Of a stretch of 64,000 bases of DNA, positions 7,596 through 16,503 are shown piece after piece. The stretch covers positions 389,665-453,664 of the forward strand of contig CANJRA010000001.1 in assembly GCA_947476625.1 (NCBI GenBank). The letters run 5' to 3'. The position numbers and the translations under genes are program-made. The notes under the pieces were generated by a model. That model was given only the letters and a program-made list of their open reading frames with translations, was not told the origin of the DNA and made no database searches. How positions within the stretch are numbered: the stretch's first letter is position 1; every line of letters begins with the position of its first letter. The DNA is from Fidelibacterota bacterium (lineage in GTDB: Bacteria; Pseudomonadota; Alphaproteobacteria; Rhodospirillales; Rhodospirillaceae).

Positions 7596-8318
7596 CTACT
7601 GTGCGCGAAGAATTTCGCCGTTTTTCTGGCACGCGGCTTCGGCCAGTTCGACAAAAACATCGGTGATTTCTTCAGGCGTCGGCAGCGTCATGGGGTCTTC
7701 GCCGGGAATGGCTTGAGCGCGCATTTTGGTCCGTACGCCGCCCGGATCAACGATATTGGCGCGCACGTTGGTGTGGGCGACCTCGGCGGCATAGGCTTTG
7801 ACCATCTGCTCCAGCGCGGCTTTGGAAGCGGCGTAAGGGCCCCAATACATCAGGGCTTTGCGCGCAACGCTGGAGGTCACGAACAGCGCCCGGCCGGCAT
7901 CTGACTTCCGCAATAATGCATCGAGCGAATAGATCAGCCGCCAGTTGGCGTGCACGTTGAGATCGAACACATCGTGCCACATCTTCGGTTTGTAGTGCGC
8001 CATGGGCGAAAGCTGCCCCAGGCTCGCGGCGGCACCAACCAGAATATCGAGTTTGCCGTAACGGTCATGCAAGGCTTGGCCGACTTGATCGATCTTGGCG
8101 AAGTCCGTCAGGCTTTCGGCGATCAAGGTCGCAGATTTGCCGGTGGCTTTGCGGATGTCGTCGTCCAGTTCCGCGAGACCGCCCGTGGTGCGCGCGAAAG
8201 CAATCACATGCGCGCCTTCTAATGCGTACCGCAGCGCGACCGCGCGGCCGATCCCACGCGACGCGCCGGTCACCAGCGCAATACGTCCGGCAAGACGTTG
8301 AGCGGGCTCTTGCGCCAT
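7596..8318 (-). CDS. Short-chain dehydrogenase/reductase (YciK-like)
   Basis: A 240-residue classical SDR with a Rossmann fold. The nucleotide-binding motif TGASRGIG is at residues 17-24 and the catalytic YxxxK at Tyr162-Lys166 (PYAASK), with a serine at about 149-150. The NNAG motif after beta-4 is replaced by VGAAASLG, as in several YciK-like proteins. The cofactor is probably NADP(H), but the substrate cannot be read from sequence. It follows purF after only 3 bp and is the last gene of the dnaB-alr-mlaEF-radA-cvpA-purF operon, a placement common in alphaproteobacteria. Confidence 0.87.
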   Translation of the reverse strand: MAQEPAQRLAGRIALVTGASRGIGRAVALRYALEGAHVIAFARTTGGLAELDDDIRKATGKSATLIAESLTDFAKIDQVGQALHDRYGKLDILVGAAASLGQLSPMAHYKPKMWHDVFDLNVHANWRLIYSLDALLRKSDAGRALFVTSSVARKALMYWGPYAASKAALEQMVKAYAAEVAHTNVRANIVDPGGVRTKMRAQAIPGEDPMTLPTPEEITDVFVELAEAACQKNGEILRAQ

Positions 8319-8321
8319 GGA

Positions 8322-9800
8322 CTACTGACGCTCTTCGCTAAGCAACGACAGCTGCTTCGGCTGGCCGCCGGCATTTTTGTCGGTCAGCGGTAGCGGATAG
8401 TCGCCGGTAAAGCAGGCGTCGCAATATTGCGGATGGTCGGTGTTGCGTTTGGCTTGGCCGACGGCTTTATAGAGGCCGTCGATGGAAATGAACGCGAGGC
8501 TGTCCACACCCAGAAGCTTAGCCATGCTGGCCAGGTCGTGTTGCGCGGCAAGTAGCTTGTCGTAGTCGGGCGTGTCGATGCCGAAGAAACACGGGTGCGC
8601 GGTCGGCGGCGAGGAAATGCGCAAGTGCACTTCGGTCGCGCCCGCCTGGCGCACCATTTCCACGATCTTGATCGATGTCGTACCGCGTACAATGGAATCG
8701 TCCACCAGCACGACGCGTTTTCCCGCCAGCACTTCCTTGTTCGGGTTGTGCTTGCGCTTCACGCCGACCTGGCGCGTTTTATCTGTCGGCTGAATGAAGG
8801 TGCGTCCGACATAGTGATTGCGGATGATGCCGTATTCAAACGGCACGCGCGCGGCAGCCGCAAAACCCAAGGCTGCAGGCACGCCTGAGTCCGGCACCGG
8901 CACAACCACATCGCATTCCACCGGGCTTTCTTTGGCTAGCTGCGCGCCGATCTGCTTGCGTACTTCGTAGACACTGTGGCCCTCGGCGATGCTGTCGGGG
9001 CGGGCGAAGTAAATATGCTCGAAGATGCAAAAGCGCGGATGCTGCTTCGGGAAAGGTTTCAGGCTGCGGACTTCGCTGTGATTGATGATGACGACTTCGC
9101 CGGGCTCAATGTCGCGCACGAACTCCGCGCCGATGATATCCAGCGCACATGTTTCCGAGGCCAGAATGTAGGCTTTATCGAGCTTGCCCAGCACCAGCGG
9201 GCGGACGCCTAAGGGATCGCGCGCGCCGACCAATACGGCATCGGTCAGACAGACAAAGGAATAAGCGCCTTCAATCTGGCGCAAGGCCGCCACAAGCCGT
9301 TCCTCAAATGTGTTTTCCTCGCTGATGGCGATCAGGTGCGTCATCACCTCGGTATCGGACGTGCTTTGAAACAGGCAGCCGCGTTTTTGCAGTTCTTTGC
9401 GCAAGGTCAGCGCGTTGGTCAGGTTGCCGTTGTGGGCGATGGCAAATCCGCCGAAGTCGAACTCGGCGAACAACGGCTGCACGTTGCGCAGGATCGTAGC
9501 GCCGGTTGTGGCATAGCGCGTGTGGCCAACGGCCATGTCACCGGTCAAACGGCTCATGACATCTTCGTCGGTAAAATTTTCCGACACATGTCCCATGCCG
9601 CGATGGCTGTTGAATTGGCGGCCATCAAAGGAAACGATACCGGCGGCTTCCTGGCCGCGGTGCTGCAAGGCGTGAAGGCCGAGCGCGGTGTGCGCAGCGG
9701 CATCGATGTCGCCGATTATGCCGAAGACGCCGCACTCTTCCTTCAGATGATCGCCATCCGGGTCAAACGGGCTTGTGGTCAGCGCCAACGGAGCATTCAT
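8322..9800 (-). CDS. purF: Amidophosphoribosyltransferase PurF
   Basis: PurF catalyses the first committed step of purine synthesis, making phosphoribosylamine from PRPP and glutamine. The 492-residue protein has a propeptide of 22 residues before the nucleophilic cysteine (EECGVFGI, Cys23). This is followed by the Ntn-type glutaminase domain and a phosphoribosyltransferase domain with the PRPP loop VVLVDDSIVRGTT. Cysteines in RFCIFEHIYFARP, HPCFFGID and YCDACFTGDYP match the iron-sulphur ligands of the Bacillus-type enzyme, so a 4Fe-4S cluster is likely. It overlaps cvpA by 4 bp, the same pairing as in E. coli. Confidence 0.95.
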   Translation of the reverse strand: MNAPLALTTSPFDPDGDHLKEECGVFGIIGDIDAAAHTALGLHALQHRGQEAAGIVSFDGRQFNSHRGMGHVSENFTDEDVMSRLTGDMAVGHTRYATTGATILRNVQPLFAEFDFGGFAIAHNGNLTNALTLRKELQKRGCLFQSTSDTEVMTHLIAISEENTFEERLVAALRQIEGAYSFVCLTDAVLVGARDPLGVRPLVLGKLDKAYILASETCALDIIGAEFVRDIEPGEVVIINHSEVRSLKPFPKQHPRFCIFEHIYFARPDSIAEGHSVYEVRKQIGAQLAKESPVECDVVVPVPDSGVPAALGFAAAARVPFEYGIIRNHYVGRTFIQPTDKTRQVGVKRKHNPNKEVLAGKRVVLVDDSIVRGTTSIKIVEMVRQAGATEVHLRISSPPTAHPCFFGIDTPDYDKLLAAQHDLASMAKLLGVDSLAFISIDGLYKAVGQAKRNTDHPQYCDACFTGDYPLPLTDKNAGGQPKQLSLLSEERQ

Positions 9801-10492
9801 TTGGCCTTGCCTTCAGAGGTGCTGTCGATCAGGGAGTCTAGGGTTTTGCGTTCTTTGTCGTCGTAACCGCCTTCGGGCTTGGCGCCTTCCTTATCGGCAG
9901 CGCCTTGCGGTGATGGGCGGGTCAGACGGTCGAGCGTTTCTTTGGCGTCGATGACTTTATTTATTTTCGCGGCGCCATCCTTAGCAGCATCTCCCGCCGC
10001 CATAAAGGTCTGCGGCAGGATGGTTTTCAACCCATCTGCAGTCAGTTCTATCACCGGCAAAGTCTTGGCCTGAACCATCCAGCGCGGGCGATCGTAATTG
10101 GTCAGCCAGTCGGTAATGATCAGGCCTGTACCCAAAATAACCAGCGCGCGCGCCAGACCGAAAACAAACCCCAAAGAGCGATCAAGATTATTGAGCGCGC
10201 TTTTTTGAATGCTGCGGGCCACGGCGTTGGTCAGGATCGACAGCGCCAGCAGCACCGCGAGGAAAATCACCACCGCAGCCGCGGTATCGGCCGCCCAATC
10301 GATCGGAATGATGCCGTGCGCCACGGGCCGCACAAAAACCAAACCATAAATCGCCGCCATCACCGCGCCCACCCAGGCGACAATCGACAGCACTTCATGG
10401 ACAAAGCCGCGCATAAAAGCGACCAGGGCAGAAATTAGCAGTACGATGCCGACCGCGAGATCGAGACCATTGATCGGCAGGCTACCCATCAA
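9797..10492 (-). CDS. cvpA: CvpA family membrane protein
   Basis: A 231-residue inner-membrane protein with four predicted helices in its first two thirds, starting GLDLAVGIVLLISALVAFMRGFVHEVLSIVAWVGA. This is the typical CvpA opening, with the conserved RGFVHE motif. The C-terminal third is charged and probably cytoplasmic. CvpA is linked to colicin V export and envelope stress tolerance in enterobacteria, but its biochemical role is unknown. It sits between radA and purF with 4-bp overlaps at both ends, so translation is probably coupled. Confidence 0.9.
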   Translation of the reverse strand: MMGSLPINGLDLAVGIVLLISALVAFMRGFVHEVLSIVAWVGAVMAAIYGLVFVRPVAHGIIPIDWAADTAAAVVIFLAVLLALSILTNAVARSIQKSALNNLDRSLGFVFGLARALVILGTGLIITDWLTNYDRPRWMVQAKTLPVIELTADGLKTILPQTFMAAGDAAKDGAAKINKVIDAKETLDRLTRPSPQGAADKEGAKPEGGYDDKERKTLDSLIDSTSEGKAK

Positions 10493-11931
10493 CGCGTCCC
10501 GCCGTTTTTGCTCTGCGGGGCGTCTGCGGCTGAGAACTGACTGACCACGTCCTGCACATGTCCCATATCTTTGAGGCTAAGGCCGCTTTTGGCTTCATCC
10601 GTCTTTGCGTCGCCCGCTTGAGCGCCACCTGCCTTAGCGCCGCTCTTTCGGGCCGGGCGCGGCACCCAAGCCTGGTTGAAACCCAGCTTGGCCGCTTCCT
10701 TCAGCCGTAAGTCCCGCTGCGCCACTGCGCGCACTTCGCCGGACAAGCCGATTTCGCCGAAGACCACCGCGTCGGCGGGGACCGGATCGCCCGTGAAGGC
10801 CGATACCAGGGCCGCCGCTACCGCCAAATCCGCTGCCGGTTCCTGTATTCGAAGTCCGCCGGCGACGTTGAGATATATGTCGTATCCCCCGAAGGCAAGG
10901 CCCCCACGGGCCTCTAAAACCGCCAGCACCATATTAAGGCGGGCGGTATCCCACCCGACCACAGCCCGGCGCGGCGTACCGAGCCCGGAAGCGGCCACAA
11001 GGGCTTGAATTTCCACAAGAACTGGTCGGGTACCTTCGATTCCGGCAAACACGCAGCTGCCGCTGACGTTACCCCGGCGCTCGGCCAGGAACAGGGCCGA
11101 CGGATTGAGGACCTCATTGAGGCCCATATCGGTCATTTCAAACACGCCGATTTCGTCCGTGGGCCCGAATCTGTTCTTCACGGCGCGCAGGATTCGGAAC
11201 TGGTGGCCGCGGTCGCCTTCGAAATAGAGCACCGTATCCACCATGTGCTCGAGCACGCGCGGGCCGGCCAGCGTGCCTTCTTTGGTCACGTGCCCGACCA
11301 GGAAAAGCGTGAAGCCGCGTTTCTTGGCGACGCGGATCAACTCGTGGGCGCAAGTGCGCACCTGGGTGACGGTGCCGGGTGCCGAGTCCACCGCGTCCGA
11401 AAACATTGTCTGGATGGAATCGATCACCACCACGTCGGGCGGTGTGCCGGTCTCCATACTGGCGACGATGTCGCGCACGTTGGTCGCCGCCGCCAACTGC
11501 ACGGGGGCTTGTTGCATGCCGAGACGCAGCGCGCGTAAGCGCACCTGATCGACCGCCTCTTCACCGGTGATGTAAACGCAGACCGCATTTTCGGCGAGCT
11601 TAGCGGTCACCTGCAGCATCAGCGTCGATTTGCCGATGCCCGGATCGCCACCGACAAGAATGGCAGAGCCCGCAACAAGTCCACCGCCGCAGACGCGATC
11701 CAATTCGCCGATGCCGGTTTTACGGCGCGGCGGCGGCGCCATTTGTCCCTTGAGTGCGACGAACTCGATCTTACGGCCGCCTTTGCCGCCGCTGACGCCC
11801 TTGGGCAAATTTTCGCGCGGCGCTTCTTCGGCGATGGTATTCCACTCGCCGCAGGCATCGCAGCGGCCCGACCATTTGCTGGTGGCGTTGCCGCAGTTTT
11901 GACAGACGAAGGTTTTGGTGTTCTTCGCCAA
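10489..11931 (-). CDS. radA: DNA repair protein RadA
   Basis: RadA (Sms) is a RecA-like ATPase that drives branch migration during recombination. The 480-residue protein begins with a C4 zinc finger (Cys10, Cys13, Cys24, Cys27). The Walker A motif GGDPGIGKST, the RadA-specific KNRFG motif (RAVKNRFGPTDEIG) and a C-terminal Lon-like domain follow (GLSGEVRAVAQRDLRLKEA). It is somewhat longer than E. coli RadA because of an Ala/Lys/Gly-rich linker near residues 425-450. It starts 3 bp after mlaF and overlaps cvpA by 4 bp. Confidence 0.95.
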   Translation of the reverse strand: MAKNTKTFVCQNCGNATSKWSGRCDACGEWNTIAEEAPRENLPKGVSGGKGGRKIEFVALKGQMAPPPRRKTGIGELDRVCGGGLVAGSAILVGGDPGIGKSTLMLQVTAKLAENAVCVYITGEEAVDQVRLRALRLGMQQAPVQLAAATNVRDIVASMETGTPPDVVVIDSIQTMFSDAVDSAPGTVTQVRTCAHELIRVAKKRGFTLFLVGHVTKEGTLAGPRVLEHMVDTVLYFEGDRGHQFRILRAVKNRFGPTDEIGVFEMTDMGLNEVLNPSALFLAERRGNVSGSCVFAGIEGTRPVLVEIQALVAASGLGTPRRAVVGWDTARLNMVLAVLEARGGLAFGGYDIYLNVAGGLRIQEPAADLAVAAALVSAFTGDPVPADAVVFGEIGLSGEVRAVAQRDLRLKEAAKLGFNQAWVPRPARKSGAKAGGAQAGDAKTDEAKSGLSLKDMGHVQDVVSQFSAADAPQSKNGGTR

Positions 11932-11934
11932 GCT

Positions 11935-12720
11935 CTACCGTCTTACCTGCATCTTGATTGGTCCTTCGGCGCTGCCGTGGACAAATTGCTCGACGTAAGG
12001 ATTGCCGCTGCGGTCGACATCGGCCGCCGCGCCGTCCCAAATCAGTTTGCCCTCGTACAGCATCGTGACGCGGTCGGCGATCTTACGCGCCGAGTGCATG
12101 TCGTGGGTGATGGAAAGCGCGGTGATGCCCTGCTGCTTTACGCACGATATGATCAGGTCATTGATCACATCGGCCATGATCGGATCGAGGCCGGTGGTGG
12201 GTTCGTCGAAGAAGATGATCTCGGGCTCGCCGGCAATAGCGCGTGCAAGACCGACACGCTTTTGCATCCCGCCCGACAATTCAGACGGCGCCAGCTCGCC
12301 GACCTCAGCCGACAAACCAACCTTGGCCAGCGTTTCGATAGCGCGCTCTTTTGCGTGCTTGCGGCTCATGCGTTCACGCTGCATCAGGCCGAAGGCGACG
12401 TTTTCCCAAACTGGAAGGCTGTCGAACAGCGCCGCGCCTTGAAACAGCATGCCGAATTTACGGTTCACGGATTCGCGCGCACTGGCTTGAACTTGCGTCA
12501 CATCTTCGCCGTCAACTTTGATGATGCCGGAATCCGCCAGCAAAATGCCGATGATGGATTTGATCAGCACCGACTTACCTGTGCCCGATCCGCCGATCAC
12601 GACAACGGACTCGCCCTTGGCGATATCCAGCGTCACACCGTCCAGCACACGCTTCGCACCGAAGGACTTCTTCACATCCTTCAGGCTGATTTTTGGCACT
12701 GTATTTTCTGTGCTGTTCAT
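11935..12720 (-). CDS. mlaF: Mla-type phospholipid ABC transporter, ATP-binding subunit
   Basis: A 261-residue ABC ATPase. Walker A is GGSGTGKS, the signature is LSGGMQKRVGLARA, and Walker B is IIFFDEPTTGLDP. The LSGGMQKR signature and the pairing with an MlaE permease identify the MCE/Mla class, which moves phospholipids between the inner and outer membranes. It overlaps mlaE by 4 bp. The periplasmic substrate-binding MlaD is not encoded next to it, so that subunit must come from elsewhere. Confidence 0.9.
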   Translation of the reverse strand: MNSTENTVPKISLKDVKKSFGAKRVLDGVTLDIAKGESVVVIGGSGTGKSVLIKSIIGILLADSGIIKVDGEDVTQVQASARESVNRKFGMLFQGAALFDSLPVWENVAFGLMQRERMSRKHAKERAIETLAKVGLSAEVGELAPSELSGGMQKRVGLARAIAGEPEIIFFDEPTTGLDPIMADVINDLIISCVKQQGITALSITHDMHSARKIADRVTMLYEGKLIWDGAAADVDRSGNPYVEQFVHGSAEGPIKMQVRR

Positions 12721-13496
12721 GTTCCGAAAAACAGTTCGGTGATGATGTAGTTAAACGTCAGGATCAGGATCGACGACGACACTACGGCGTTGGTGGTAGC
12801 AGCCCCCACGCCTTGCGCGCCGCCCTTCGAGTGATAACCCGAATAGCAGCCCATGAGCGCGATGATGAATCCAAACACGCCCGCTTTCACCAATCCTGAA
12901 ATTACGTCCAGCGGCTGCATGAAGTCGTAGGTGTTGGAAATATAGGCAGCGGGATTGAAGCCCAACTTGTAAACACTGACGACGAAACCGCCGAAGATAC
13001 CGATGATGTCGGCGATGAATACCAACAGCGGCAGCATCAGCGTCCCCGCGATCAGACGCGGCACTACGAGGTACTTATAAGGATTGGTCGAGAGCGTGGT
13101 CAGCGCGTCGAGCTGCTCTGTAACGCGCATCGTGCCGATCTCGGCGGCCATGCTTGCGCCGATGCGCCCCGCCACCATCAACCCCGCCAGCACCGGCCCC
13201 AGTTCGCGTGTCAGCGAGACGACGACAACGTTCGCCACCGCATTCTCGCTGCCGGCCGCAAAGCGCGCGAAGCCGGTATAGCTTTGCAGCGCCAGGACCA
13301 TGCCCGAGAAGATCGCCGTCAAACCCACGACCGGCAGCGAGTAGTAGCCGATGTCGATCATCTGCCGGCCGATCAGGCGCGGATAGATCGGCGGGCGCAC
13401 ACAATGCGAAAGCGCCGTGCCGGTAAACAGTGTCAGCCGCCCGATGTGGCCGAGGAAGGCGAGGACCACGCGGCCGATGAGGGCGAGGAAATTCAT
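12717..13496 (-). CDS. mlaE: Mla-type phospholipid ABC transporter, permease subunit
   Basis: A 259-residue integral membrane protein of the MlaE/YrbE family with five to six predicted helices. Conserved segments include YYSLPVVGLTAIFSGMVLALQ, RELGPVLAGLMVAGRIGASMAAEIGTMRVTEQLDAL and a C-terminal NYIITELFFGT. It forms the membrane channel of the phospholipid transporter together with the ATPase encoded immediately downstream. It lies 7 bp after alr. Confidence 0.92.
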   Translation of the reverse strand: MNFLALIGRVVLAFLGHIGRLTLFTGTALSHCVRPPIYPRLIGRQMIDIGYYSLPVVGLTAIFSGMVLALQSYTGFARFAAGSENAVANVVVVSLTRELGPVLAGLMVAGRIGASMAAEIGTMRVTEQLDALTTLSTNPYKYLVVPRLIAGTLMLPLLVFIADIIGIFGGFVVSVYKLGFNPAAYISNTYDFMQPLDVISGLVKAGVFGFIIALMGCYSGYHSKGGAQGVGAATTNAVVSSSILILTFNYIITELFFGT

Positions 13497-13503
13497 TCTG
13501 GAT

Positions 13504-14664
13504 CTATTTCTGTGCCGCGCTGCTGCCGGGGGCGGGCAGGTACCGGCGGTGATAACGCCTGCCTAAAGCGGTAAGGATCTCATAGCCGATCGTCCCGGAC
13601 GCTTTGGCGAGATCGTCGACGGTCTGGCGGGTTCCCAAGATGTCGACCATCGCGCTCGGCCCCAAGGCCGAGTCAGGCGCATCGGAGACATCGAAGGTCG
13701 TCAAATCCATGGAAACGCGCCCCGCAACACGCACGCGCAAGTCGTCGATATAAGCGTGTCCGGAGACGCCCCAGGACCGCAACAAACCGTCGGCATAACC
13801 CATTGAAACCGTTGCCAGTTTCGCCCCGTCCAGGGCTTGGAAGGTGGCACCATAACCAACCGGGGATGCAGCGTCAACGCGCCGCACCTGCAGGATTTTA
13901 GCGCTGAGACGCACCACCGGAATCATGGGATTTGGGCTGCTTGGCGTCGGATTGACCCCATAAAGGGCCGCGCCGGGCCGTGCGAGGTCGTAATGCAGGG
14001 CTTTGTCGAGGAAAAGCCCCGAAGAATTGGCCAATGAGCCCTTCACATCGGCAAATTTCAGCCTAAAAGCCGATAAAGCCGAGGTGAAACGCTCATATTG
14101 CTGCTTATTAAGGGGATGGGCCGGTATTTCGGCACACGCCAGATGGCTCATAAGCGCCAGCGGCGTCAGGCCCACAAACCCATCAGGGTCGTTCATCAGG
14201 GCAGTGAATTCCGCAGGCGTCAAACCCAGGCGGTTCATGCCGGTGTCGATTTGCACCAGGGAGTCCATCAGCACGTCATTGGCCATGGCGAAGCTCCGCC
14301 ATGATCGAACTTGCCCCACCGTGCTCAAAACCGGAATCAGCCCATGGGCGGCGAAGTCGCGTTCCGTGCCGGGGTTGGGGCCGTGCATCACCACAATGCG
14401 CGGGCCGGCTCCCAAAATCGGGCGCAGGGCCAAGCCTTCATCCAGATGGGCGACATAGAACGTCGCGCAGCCCGCGGCTTTCAGCGTGCGCGCCACCGGC
14501 TCCAAACCAAGCCCGTAGGCGTCGGCCTTGACCACCGCGCCGACGTCGCAGGCGGCACCTGCGCGGCGCTTCAAAAGCCGCCAGTTCTCGGCCAGCGCCG
14601 CCAGATCGACCGTTAAAACGGCACCTGCGCGGTCTGCGGGACTGGATAAAACGGAAGCGGCCAT
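13504..14664 (-). CDS. alr: Alanine racemase
   Basis: A 386-residue PLP-dependent fold-III racemase that makes D-alanine for peptidoglycan. The PLP lysine is Lys46 in AVVKADAYGLG. The catalytic tyrosine of the second domain is in PVGYGATFQAL, and the C-terminal domain has VRVAGRVSMDLTTFDVS. It lies 60 bp downstream of dnaB and 7 bp upstream of mlaE in the same transcription unit. The dnaB-alr pairing is also seen in E. coli. Confidence 0.94.
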   Translation of the reverse strand: MAASVLSSPADRAGAVLTVDLAALAENWRLLKRRAGAACDVGAVVKADAYGLGLEPVARTLKAAGCATFYVAHLDEGLALRPILGAGPRIVVMHGPNPGTERDFAAHGLIPVLSTVGQVRSWRSFAMANDVLMDSLVQIDTGMNRLGLTPAEFTALMNDPDGFVGLTPLALMSHLACAEIPAHPLNKQQYERFTSALSAFRLKFADVKGSLANSSGLFLDKALHYDLARPGAALYGVNPTPSSPNPMIPVVRLSAKILQVRRVDAASPVGYGATFQALDGAKLATVSMGYADGLLRSWGVSGHAYIDDLRVRVAGRVSMDLTTFDVSDAPDSALGPSAMVDILGTRQTVDDLAKASGTIGYEILTALGRRYHRRYLPAPGSSAAQK

Positions 14665-14724
14665 GGCGGCTTAATCACCAGAAAACCGGCGTCAGGGCAA
14701 GAGTCGCCATCAGCAAAATGACGC

Positions 14725-16248
14725 TTACTCCATCTGCTCGGGCAGATTGGAATCGTCGATGTGGTCGCTGAAGTGGGTGAAGTCGGCTTCGAAGTGCAGC
14801 TTCACGGTGCCGATGGGGCCGTGGCGCTGCTTGGCGACCAGGACTTCGGCGATGTTGTGGGCCAGATTGCAGCGCTCTTGCCACTTGGTATAGCGCTCGT
14901 GGAAATGCTCGCTGCTTTCCTCGGCCTTCTGCGACGGCTCGCCGCGTTCGAGATAGTACTGCTCGCGGAACACGAACATGACCACGTCCGAGTCCTGTTC
15001 GATGGTGCCTGATTCACGCAAGTCGGACAACTGCGGGCGTTTGTCTTCGCGCTGTTCGACGGCGCGCGACAGCTGCGACAGCGCCATCACTGGCACGCCG
15101 AGATCTTTCGCCAGCGCCTTAAGGCCGCGCGTAATGGCCGAGATTTCCTGCACGCGGTTTTCGCTGCGCTCGCCGCGCGCGGGCGCGATCAATTGCAGGT
15201 AATCGATGACGATCAGCCCCAGGCCATGATGCCCTGCGGTTTTGTTCTGGCGCGCGAGGCGGCGGCAGCGTGTGCGAATAGCCGAGACGGTTACCGCCGG
15301 CGTGTCGTCGATATAGAGCGGCAGATCGCCGAGTTCCTGACTGGCCACCACCAGGCGCGTGAAGTCGTCGTTGGACAGGCCGCCGGTTCTGATCGCATGG
15401 CTGTTGATTTTAGAACGCTCGGCAAGAATACGCGTCGCCAGCTGCTCGGCCGACATTTCGAGCGAGAAGAACGCGACCATCTTGCCTTTGTCTTCGACGT
15501 TCTCAGTCGTGCGGTAATACCGCGCGGCGTTGAAGGCCATGGTCGTGGCCAGCGCGGTTTTGCCCATGCTGGGGCGTCCGGCGAGGATCAGAAGGTCCGA
15601 GGCGTGCAAACCGCCGAGCTTTTTATCCAGATCGATCAGCCCGGTGGTGACGCCGGCCAGCGCGCCTTCGCGGCGGTGGGCGGCTTCGGCCAAGCTGATC
15701 GCGGTCCCCAAGGCTTGCTCGAAGGATTGGAAGCCGCCTTCGGAGGCATTGGAGCTCGCCAGATTAAACAGCTTTTGTTCCGAGCCTTCGATCTGGTCCA
15801 TGGCGGACTCGTCGGCGCTGGATTCGAACGCATCGTTGACCATGTCCTCGCCCAGCGCGATCAACTCGCGGCGCAGAAACAGATCGTAGACCAGCTTGCC
15901 GTAGTCGCCGGCGTTAATGACCGTGACTGCACTGCCGGCGAGATTTGCCAGATATTTGATGCCTCCGGCGGCGACGATCAGATCGTCGCGCTCGAGATAG
16001 GTTTTGAGTGTTACGGGATTGGCCTGATGACCTTGCTCGATCAGCTTGGAGCAGGCGAGGTAAACGCGCCCGTTGACCGGATCGGCGAAATGCTCCGGCC
16101 CCAGAAATTCGCTGACGCGCTCGAAGGCGCGGTTGTTCATCAGAATCGCGCCCAAAAGCGCCCGCTCCGCTTCATAGTTATGAGGCGGAGTGCGTAGGAC
16201 ATCCCCGGCATTCTCGGCCGGATCGCTTGTGCGCAACGGTGTAGGCAT
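14725..16248 (-). CDS. dnaB: Replicative DNA helicase DnaB
   Basis: The 507-residue hexameric helicase unwinds DNA at the replication fork. The N-terminal domain begins PPHNYEAERALLGAILMNNRAF. The RecA-like C-terminal domain has Walker A in ILAGRPSMGKTALATTMA, and the later motifs LIVIDYLQLIAPARG and LSQLSRAVEQREDKRPQLSDLRESGTIEQDSD (only short parts quoted here identify it). No intein or insertion is visible. It is the first gene of the minus-strand operon, and two DnaA-box-like sequences lie just upstream. Confidence 0.95.
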   Translation of the reverse strand: MPTPLRTSDPAENAGDVLRTPPHNYEAERALLGAILMNNRAFERVSEFLGPEHFADPVNGRVYLACSKLIEQGHQANPVTLKTYLERDDLIVAAGGIKYLANLAGSAVTVINAGDYGKLVYDLFLRRELIALGEDMVNDAFESSADESAMDQIEGSEQKLFNLASSNASEGGFQSFEQALGTAISLAEAAHRREGALAGVTTGLIDLDKKLGGLHASDLLILAGRPSMGKTALATTMAFNAARYYRTTENVEDKGKMVAFFSLEMSAEQLATRILAERSKINSHAIRTGGLSNDDFTRLVVASQELGDLPLYIDDTPAVTVSAIRTRCRRLARQNKTAGHHGLGLIVIDYLQLIAPARGERSENRVQEISAITRGLKALAKDLGVPVMALSQLSRAVEQREDKRPQLSDLRESGTIEQDSDVVMFVFREQYYLERGEPSQKAEESSEHFHERYTKWQERCNLAHNIAEVLVAKQRHGPIGTVKLHFEADFTHFSDHIDDSNLPEQME

Positions 16249-16293
16249 GGGCGGACCTTAGTAGGAGCCTCAGCATAATGGAATTGAGTGAGC

Positions 16294-16321
16294 TGTGGAT
16301 AACCGAAAGCAGTGGGGATAA
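16294..16321. promoter_or_regulatory. Two DnaA-box-like sites upstream of dnaB
   Basis: TGTGGATAA at 16294-16302 is a perfect match to the DnaA box (reverse complement TTATCCACA). TGGGGATAA at 16313-16321 is a one-mismatch copy in the same orientation. They lie 45-75 bp upstream of the dnaB start, where DnaA could regulate transcription. A single perfect box also occurs at 50380-50388 before leuA, so chance occurrence is possible. Confidence 0.45.
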
Positions 16322-16503
16322 CTTTTGCGTGTACCGCAGCGCGTGAGGTCGCGCGTCGCTGATTATATCTGCAAATTTATTTGCCGCTGCCACAGTTTGG
16401 CCCCGCTTCCGGGACAATTCCGCCGGTTTTCATCCTTATACCAAATGTCATGGTTCGCTTTGCCGCGAGTGAGCGGACCTAAACTCATAGAGGAGGATTT
16501 CAC

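Noticed and set aside
7442..7660. A 72-residue minus-strand frame overlapping the end of the SDR gene
   Set aside because: No family features, overlaps a well supported SDR gene, and is basic and low-quality in composition.
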